Shown one piece after another: positions 60,109 through 64,000 of a stretch of DNA of 64,000 nt. The stretch spans positions 1-64,000 of the forward strand of contig PXBH01000159.1 of NCBI GenBank assembly GCA_003565555.1, in the 5' to 3' direction. The stretch is from Cryomorphaceae bacterium (lineage in GTDB: Bacteria > Bacteroidota > Bacteroidia > Flavobacteriales_D > Cryomorphaceae). The position numbers and the translations under genes are program-made. How positions within the stretch are numbered: position 1 is the stretch's first letter; each line of letters opens with the position of its first letter. Under the pieces are notes generated by a model. That model was not told where the DNA came from. It made no database searches and saw only the letters and a program-made list of their open reading frames with translations.

Positions 60109-61042
60109 GAAAACAGTTCTTGCACTGGCGGCCGGCGTCGCCATAGCCTTAACCGCCCAAGCACAAGTGTACAACTGGGCCGACGGAGAAGAGCCCGATG
60201 AACCTTTGGAATTGGAGAACCTCCACGGTTTTGTGGTGGGTCTCAACATCGGCTTTTATCAGGCCAACAGCAATACCGCGAGCATCTACAACGGGTACGG
60301 CTTCGATCGGGAGGGCGAGCGCAATACCTTCGCTAATTCATGGCTCAACCGTTATCTCAACCAAAGCCCGCAGCGCAGAGCGCAGATAGGTGAAACGATG
60401 AACATCGGTCCGCAGGAATGGTCATTCGACGAAAGTGATATGCCGAATGAAATGACCTTTCGGCCGGCCTTCATGTGGGGTGCACATTTTCGCTACCACC
60501 TCAATCCTGACTTTGCCTTCTTTGCCGAGGTAGGCGGTGCCAATCCTGTTACCGTAGGCGAGTTCACCATTACGAACAATACCGCCGCCCCCGGTCAGCT
60601 TCAAGCGGAGCGCATCAACCGCTTTCAGATTCGCGGAGAGGAGCAGCGGCTCCTGCTTACCCTCGGTATGCGACAGGTCATCGGACGGAAGGAACGAGAG
60701 CGACAGGGCAAATCCGTCGGCTTCCTGCCCCTGATTGAATTCGGATTGAATTCCACTTTTGTGAGTTTTGAAGAAAGCTTCATCAGCATGCCCCCGCCCA
60801 TCGGTACGGGCGATCTCACCGTCTTCTTCACACCGCAGGGCTTCCAAACGGAAGAGGCCCGAAACCTGACCGGCATAGGATTCGGGGCTTTCGGAGGACT
60901 GGGCGGTCAGATCTTTCTTGGGGGCCATATCATGGTAGACTTGGTCTACCGTCCGAGCTTTGAGCACGTGAGGTTAGGCGCTTGGGACGAGCGAAGCTTC
61001 CAGCATCAGCTCCTGGTCCGCGCGGTGTGGACGCAGTGGTAG
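60101..61042 (+). CDS. Outer-membrane beta-barrel-like protein, function unknown
   Basis: A 313-residue protein with a signal peptide (MIRKTVLALAAGVAIALTAQAQ). The mature part has alternating hydrophobic strands separated by polar turns (GFVVGLNIGFYQANSN, FMWGAHFRYHLNPDFAFFAEVGGANPV, RLLLTLGMRQVIG, VGFLPLIEFGLNSTFVSFE, GIGFGAFGGLGGQIFLGGHIMVDLVYRPSF) and ends with aromatic Trp (AVWTQW), the pattern of an outer-membrane barrel of about 10-12 strands. No named family is recognised. Its start lies inside the GDSL hydrolase gene (8-bp overlap), suggesting a functional link between a surface esterase and this barrel. Confidence 0.75.
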   Translation: MIRKTVLALAAGVAIALTAQAQVYNWADGEEPDEPLELENLHGFVVGLNIGFYQANSNTASIYNGYGFDREGERNTFANSWLNRYLNQSPQRRAQIGETMNIGPQEWSFDESDMPNEMTFRPAFMWGAHFRYHLNPDFAFFAEVGGANPVTVGEFTITNNTAAPGQLQAERINRFQIRGEEQRLLLTLGMRQVIGRKERERQGKSVGFLPLIEFGLNSTFVSFEESFISMPPPIGTGDLTVFFTPQGFQTEEARNLTGIGFGAFGGLGGQIFLGGHIMVDLVYRPSFEHVRLGAWDERSFQHQLLVRAVWTQW

Positions 61043-61236
61043 GCGCGGCAAAAGATGATCACAGGCCGGCGGCGCTCCCGATGTTGATTTGATTTCGGTC
61101 GGACCGCTTGCGCGCAGAAGAGAAAAAAGCACGGGCCTACCGTCTGACCGAGGATTGCTCCGCGATCCCTGCTTGTCCGAAGTCTACATGCAAAAGGACG
61201 ATCCGCTCCGCCCCGAAAATTGGGACAAGCGTCTCG

Positions 61237-61301
61237 CTTTTCTCTTTCAAAAAATATGCTTGCAAGCTTGGGGCTTGCGCATATTTTTTGAAAGAGAAAA
61301 G
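61237..61301. repeat. Perfect 23-bp inverted repeat with inner stem
   Basis: 61237-61259 is the exact reverse complement of 61279-61301 (arm begins CTTTTCTCTTTC, centre AAAAAATATGC). The 19-nt loop contains a further 6-bp stem (GCAAGC/GCTTGC). The total is 29 paired bases, forming a hairpin on either strand. The arms show no resemblance to known elements that I recognise. It lies between the outer-membrane protein gene and the terminator before tRNA-Arg. Confidence 0.9.
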
Positions 61302-61328
61302 GCCACACCCTTCGGGCGTGGCCTTTTG
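61301..61328. terminator. Bidirectional terminator next to the tRNA
   Basis: Stem of about 9 pairs with one A.C mismatch around a UUCG-type loop (GGCCAC.../...GTGGCC, 61301-61323), with TTTTG after it on the plus strand and TTTTC on the minus strand. It can end both the outer-membrane protein transcript and the minus-strand tRNA transcript. Confidence 0.7.
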
Positions 61329-61339
61329 TCATGCTTTAG

Positions 61340-61413
61340 TGACTCCGCAGGGATTCGAACCCCGAACCTCCGCATCCGTAGTGCGGTGCTCTATCCAGTT
61401 AAGCTACGGAGCC
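61340..61413 (-). tRNA. tRNA-Arg (anticodon ACG)
   Basis: Minus-strand 74-nt tRNA: acceptor GGCTCCG with CGGAGTC and discriminator A. The anticodon arm CCGCA-CTACGGA-TGCGG gives anticodon ACG (A34, to become inosine by TadA), reading CGU, CGC and CGA. The T-arm contains GTTCGAATCC. No CCA is encoded. The D-arm includes AGCTTAACTGGATAGAGCA. A perfect promoter element lies 30 nt upstream. Confidence 0.95.
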
Positions 61414-61442
61414 GTTTTTGTTTCTCGTTCGAAACGGGAGCG

Positions 61443-61450
61443 CAAAGGTA
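61443..61450 (-). promoter_or_regulatory. -7 promoter element (TACCTTTG) for tRNA-Arg
   Basis: Perfect TAnnTTTG on the minus strand, with a 5' leader of about 23 nt before the mature tRNA end at 61413. Confidence 0.55.
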
Positions 61451-61532
61451 GCCATAAATTTTAATTGGCCTACCCTCCGATGATAAAAATCGCAAGACAA
61501 CAGGCCGGCGCCGCAGACGCTCCCGAGTGGCC

Positions 61533-62033
61533 TTACTCAGACTGCGCCGGGCGCACGGGCGAGCGCCTGTACTCCGGCGGAGCCACACGAATGAAAGCAT
61601 GCGCCTCCATAGCGTGGCAACTGTTGCACCCGGCCGTAAAAATCTTGAAAGCCTCACCGAATCCTTCGGCGTCTTCAGCTTCTATAACGGCTTCCATCTG
61701 CGCTACGACATCATTCATGAAGTACTCGGAAGACTTGGCACGCTCGGGACGCCGCTCCAATGCCAATTCGATGGTTTCATACAGCTCTTCAAGCTGATGC
61801 TCGGCATACTCCCAGTTTTCGTCCGTGCCTGCCCAATACAGCTCAGAATATCGGTAACCCACCTCAACCATCGCTCTGCCGAACCCGGCAAACTGCCGTT
61901 CGATCGTTTCCAACTTTTCGGCCTCACTGCCTTGAATCCATTCGCCTTGTGCGGGGGCTGTATCGCCGCCGCCGCATGATACCGATGCAGCGAGAACGGC
62001 AACGAATGCGGCGGGAAGTAAAATCTTTCTCAT
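61533..62033 (-). CDS. Monohaem c-type cytochrome lipoprotein (cytochrome c'-like)
   Basis: A 166-residue envelope cytochrome. MRKILLPAAFVAVLAASVSC is a lipoprotein signal with Cys20. The mature part is mostly helical (EKLETIERQFAGFGRAMVEVGYRYSEL, WEYAEHQLEELYETIELALE), and the single haem site is Cys136-x-x-Cys139-His140 in FTAGCNSCHAMEAHAF, near the C-terminus as in cytochrome c'. The C-terminal tail RVAPPEYR contains a possible aromatic axial region, but a sixth ligand cannot be named. It is likely an electron carrier or NO/CO-binding protein in the periplasm. ATG at 62033; the gene is isolated. Confidence 0.83.
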   Translation of the reverse strand: MRKILLPAAFVAVLAASVSCGGGDTAPAQGEWIQGSEAEKLETIERQFAGFGRAMVEVGYRYSELYWAGTDENWEYAEHQLEELYETIELALERRPERAKSSEYFMNDVVAQMEAVIEAEDAEGFGEAFKIFTAGCNSCHAMEAHAFIRVAPPEYRRSPVRPAQSE

Positions 62034-62265
62034 GGTGACGAAATTACAAAAAACGCGGCCTCAAGGCACCTCGGAAGGACAAATCCGTAGAACGCAATTT
62101 CAAAACAAGTCGGCAGTATTGCCGTTCAGCCCCTTCCTGCCGGCTCCTGAGCTTTATGCTCGCAGGCACCGTAAGCCGATGATCCTACGCTCAAAAACCA
62201 AACTCCTACAATCCGTGGTTTTCTCTTGAAAACGAAGCTCCAAAAATTCACTTCAGAAGCGCGGG

Positions 62266-62985
62266 TCAACCCGATTTGCGCGCATGACCACAGGCGATGC
62301 ACTTCAGTGAGGACGGAAGGACAGGGTCTGCGGCTCGGTCGAGGGACGCCAAGACTTCCCGCTGCTTCTCGTTTCTGCCGAAAGGCGCCGAAAAACCGGC
62401 CGTCTTTATCTCGTAATGTGCAAAGGGCGCCAAAAAACGCTGAAGCTCAATCAAAGTCGGATAGCGCCAACTGCTGCCCCAACCTACACATCTTCTGCGG
62501 AAAAATCGGTGCAGCAGTGAAGCAGAGAGGTTTTCGGCAAAAAGGAGGATGCCTCCCGGCTTGAGGGCTTTGTGCATTTGCTTCAAAGCTTCCGCCTGCC
62601 TGTCAGCCCTGTCATTCGCTCCGATACCGCCCAATACGGACTTAAAGAGGATGATGTCGAAAGCGTTTTCGTACGGAATCGAAACAGCATCAACCACGGC
62701 AAAGGAAAAACGGTCCGAAAGTCCGTAAGATTTGAGCAATGCGGCGGCGGGTTCCGCGGCGGCATCCACGTAGTCGGAGCACACGGTATCCAGGCCGTTG
62801 GCGGCAGTCCAAAGGGTGAGGCCCCCGCTGCGGCTCCCTATCTCCAATGCCCTTCGGGCACGGGAAAAATCCACGTGCTTGTTCCAAAAGTGAAGCGCAA
62901 CCGACCACGACTTCACATCCCATTGCAGGATATCTTTCAGCAATACCTCTCCTGTACGGGTGGCGATAACATCCGGGCGAGACAT
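62266..62985 (-). CDS. Class I SAM-dependent methyltransferase
   Basis: A 239-residue cytosolic methyltransferase. Motif I is ALEIGSRSGGLTLWTAANG (about 46-64), the acidic motif after strand 2 is VCSDYVD, motif II-like DIILFKSVLGGIG follows, and LKPGGILLFAENL (about 143-155) is the post-motif III. The substrate is unknown; the C-terminal SSLKCIACGHARKSG with paired Cys could bind metal. Its ATG overlaps the fhs stop codon as TGATG, so it is translated together with formate-THF ligase, an unusual neighbour for such an enzyme. Confidence 0.87.
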   Translation of the reverse strand: MSRPDVIATRTGEVLLKDILQWDVKSWSVALHFWNKHVDFSRARRALEIGSRSGGLTLWTAANGLDTVCSDYVDAAAEPAAALLKSYGLSDRFSFAVVDAVSIPYENAFDIILFKSVLGGIGANDRADRQAEALKQMHKALKPGGILLFAENLSASLLHRFFRRRCVGWGSSWRYPTLIELQRFLAPFAHYEIKTAGFSAPFGRNEKQREVLASLDRAADPVLPSSLKCIACGHARKSG

Positions 62986-64000
62986 CAGAAAAGTCCGGTG
63001 ATATTGCCTTCCCCGTCGATGTCGATCATCTCTGCGGCGGGTCGGGCCGGCAATCCCGGCATCCGCATAATGGCACCGGCGATGGGCACGATGAATCCGG
63101 CTCCCGCCGCGATGTCGAATTCTCGGATCATCACGGTGAAACCGCTCGGCCTGTTCTTGAGGCTGTCATTATCGCTGAGTGATTTTTGGGTTTTTGCGAT
63201 GCATACGGGAAGCTTGTCAAGTCCTGTAGCCGCAAAGAGCCGCATCTGCTTACGGGCCTTGGCGCTGTACTCCACATCATCGGCACCGTACATTTTTCGG
63301 GCGATGGTGCCGATCTTTTCCTCAATGCCTTCCGCAGGATCGTAGAGCGGTGCAAAATTGCTTTTGCCGCTCTCAGCGGCTTCTTTCACCAGCTCCGCAA
63401 GGGCTTCCGCACCGGCACCTCCCTTTTCCCAGCCTTCACAAAGGGCCGCTTTGACCCCGATTTGTTCACAAAGCCGAATGAGCATTTCGGTTTCTTCTGC
63501 GGCATCCGTGGCAAACCGATTGACGGCCACCACGGGGACAAGATTAAAGTGCCGCATGTTCTCGATGTGCTTTTCCAGGTTGGCAAAGCCTGCACTAAGC
63601 GCTTCCGTATCGGGTATTTTCAGCTCTGAAAGGGGTTTTCCGCCGTGGTACTTCAAGGCGCGCACCGTGGCGGTGACCACTACGGCATCGGGTTTGAGCC
63701 CGCCGGCCGTGCACTTAATGTCCAGAAACTTCTCTGCGCCCAGTTCGCTGGCAAAGCCGGCTTCGGTCACCACGTAATCGGCCAGAGAGAGTCCCGTCTT
63801 TGTGGCAATCAGGGTATTGGTACCCTGGGCAATGTTGGCAAACGGTCCCCCGTGCACAATGGCGGGATTGCCTTCGACGGTTTGCACCAAGTTGGGCATC
63901 ACGGCATGCTTCATCAGGGCGGCCATCGCCCCGTGTGCTTTCAGGTCGCGGGCAGTCACGGGCTTGTCATCTCGCGTGAAGCCGATGATGATATTTCCCA
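62985..64000 (-). CDS. fhs: Formate--tetrahydrofolate ligase, C-terminal part (5' end beyond the window)
   Basis: The visible 338 codons end at the stop at 62985 and continue past the right edge without interruption, as in a gene of about 556 codons. The enzyme makes 10-formyl-THF from formate, ATP and THF. Family blocks are clear: GNIIIGFTRDDKPVTARDLKAHGAMAAL at the edge, LVQTVEGNPAIVHGGPFANIAQGTNTL, YVVTEAGFASELGAEKFLDIKC, PVVAVNRFATDAAEE, and GFIVPIAGAIMRMPGLPARPAAEMIDIDGEGNITGLF at the C-terminus. All reading is in one frame with no sign of damage. It overlaps the downstream methyltransferase start. Confidence 0.95.
   Translation of the reverse strand, partial: GNIIIGFTRDDKPVTARDLKAHGAMAALMKHAVMPNLVQTVEGNPAIVHGGPFANIAQGTNTLIATKTGLSLADYVVTEAGFASELGAEKFLDIKCTAGGLKPDAVVVTATVRALKYHGGKPLSELKIPDTEALSAGFANLEKHIENMRHFNLVPVVAVNRFATDAAEETEMLIRLCEQIGVKAALCEGWEKGGAGAEALAELVKEAAESGKSNFAPLYDPAEGIEEKIGTIARKMYGADDVEYSAKARKQMRLFAATGLDKLPVCIAKTQKSLSDNDSLKNRPSGFTVMIREFDIAAGAGFIVPIAGAIMRMPGLPARPAAEMIDIDGEGNITGLF

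Noticed and set aside
61042-61340. Integration site next to tRNA-Arg
   Set aside because: No integrase, no duplicated tRNA end and no atypical gene content nearby. The inverted repeat alone does not show an attachment site.
1-64000. CRISPR array, insertion sequences, phage or toxin-antitoxin systems
   Set aside because: I saw no regularly spaced repeats, transposase motifs, phage structural genes or toxin-like small gene pairs anywhere in the window.

Overview
The window looks like chromosomal DNA of a moderately GC-rich member of the Bacteroidota, probably Flavobacteriales-like. The evidence is five proteins ending in type IX secretion (T9SS) sorting domains (four type A, one type B), a PUR-type DUF3276 protein, DUF5683 and DUF1573 proteins, the gene order nusB-DUF1573-yajC-coaE and parA-parB-DUF5683-dapB-lepB-WbqC, and recurrent TAnnTTTG promoter elements typical of the Bacteroidota primary sigma factor. 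Species cannot be named from the sequence. I see no insertion sequence, prophage, plasmid module or CRISPR array.

Layout. 0-4.5 kb: a T9SS-exported protein, release factor 3 (prfC), an envelope thioredoxin-like protein and a small cold-shock-domain gene. 4.5-10.3 kb: one 1919-codon gene with 23 TPR-like repeats, overlapping the cold-shock gene. 10.4-19 kb: an FAD oxidoreductase, a type B T9SS surface protein, a DUF3332 lipoprotein, a group II PLP decarboxylase, a metallo-beta-lactamase/rhodanese sulfur enzyme and an unknown envelope protein. 19.3-25.7 kb: a two-gene operon for exported giants, a vanadium-haloperoxidase-like enzyme and a CRTAC1/VCBS protein. 26-33 kb: an M3 peptidase, a voltage-gated-type K+ channel, aat, kdsC, an FKBP isomerase, yaaA and a DEAD-box helicase. 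33.6-39 kb: a membrane protein, msrB, an ICMT-like methyltransferase, a CpcT/CpeT-like protein, a 52-codon basic protein, two envelope proteins and PhoH with a PIN domain.

39.07-40.04 kb is a gene-free gap with three clustered DnaA-box-like sites, which makes it a candidate DnaA-binding or origin region. 40-46 kb: a small winged-helix-like protein, an acyltransferase, a formylglycine-generating enzyme facing a T9SS-exported sulfatase that carries the CxPSR target motif, and an exonuclease joined to a degenerate GIY-YIG domain. 46-57.7 kb holds core housekeeping operons (coaE, yajC, DUF1573, nusB; an ABC exporter; PUR protein; parAB-dapB-lepB). 57.7-64 kb: an acyl-CoA carboxylase beta subunit, a GDSL lipoprotein, an outer-membrane protein, tRNA-Arg(ACG), a c-type cytochrome lipoprotein, a methyltransferase and the 3' part of fhs.

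The clearest functional pair is the FGE and sulfatase: the former should convert Cys72 of the latter to formylglycine. Several starts were revised away from the longest open frame using promoters, terminators and neighbouring genes (kdsC, K+ channel, aat, helicase, FGE, exonuclease, DUF1573). I did not find a system that is clearly new. The strongest candidates for follow-up are the giant repeat protein, the gene-free DnaA-box region, the lipoprotein-type FGE with its exported sulfatase, and the terminator-like hairpin placed just before aat.
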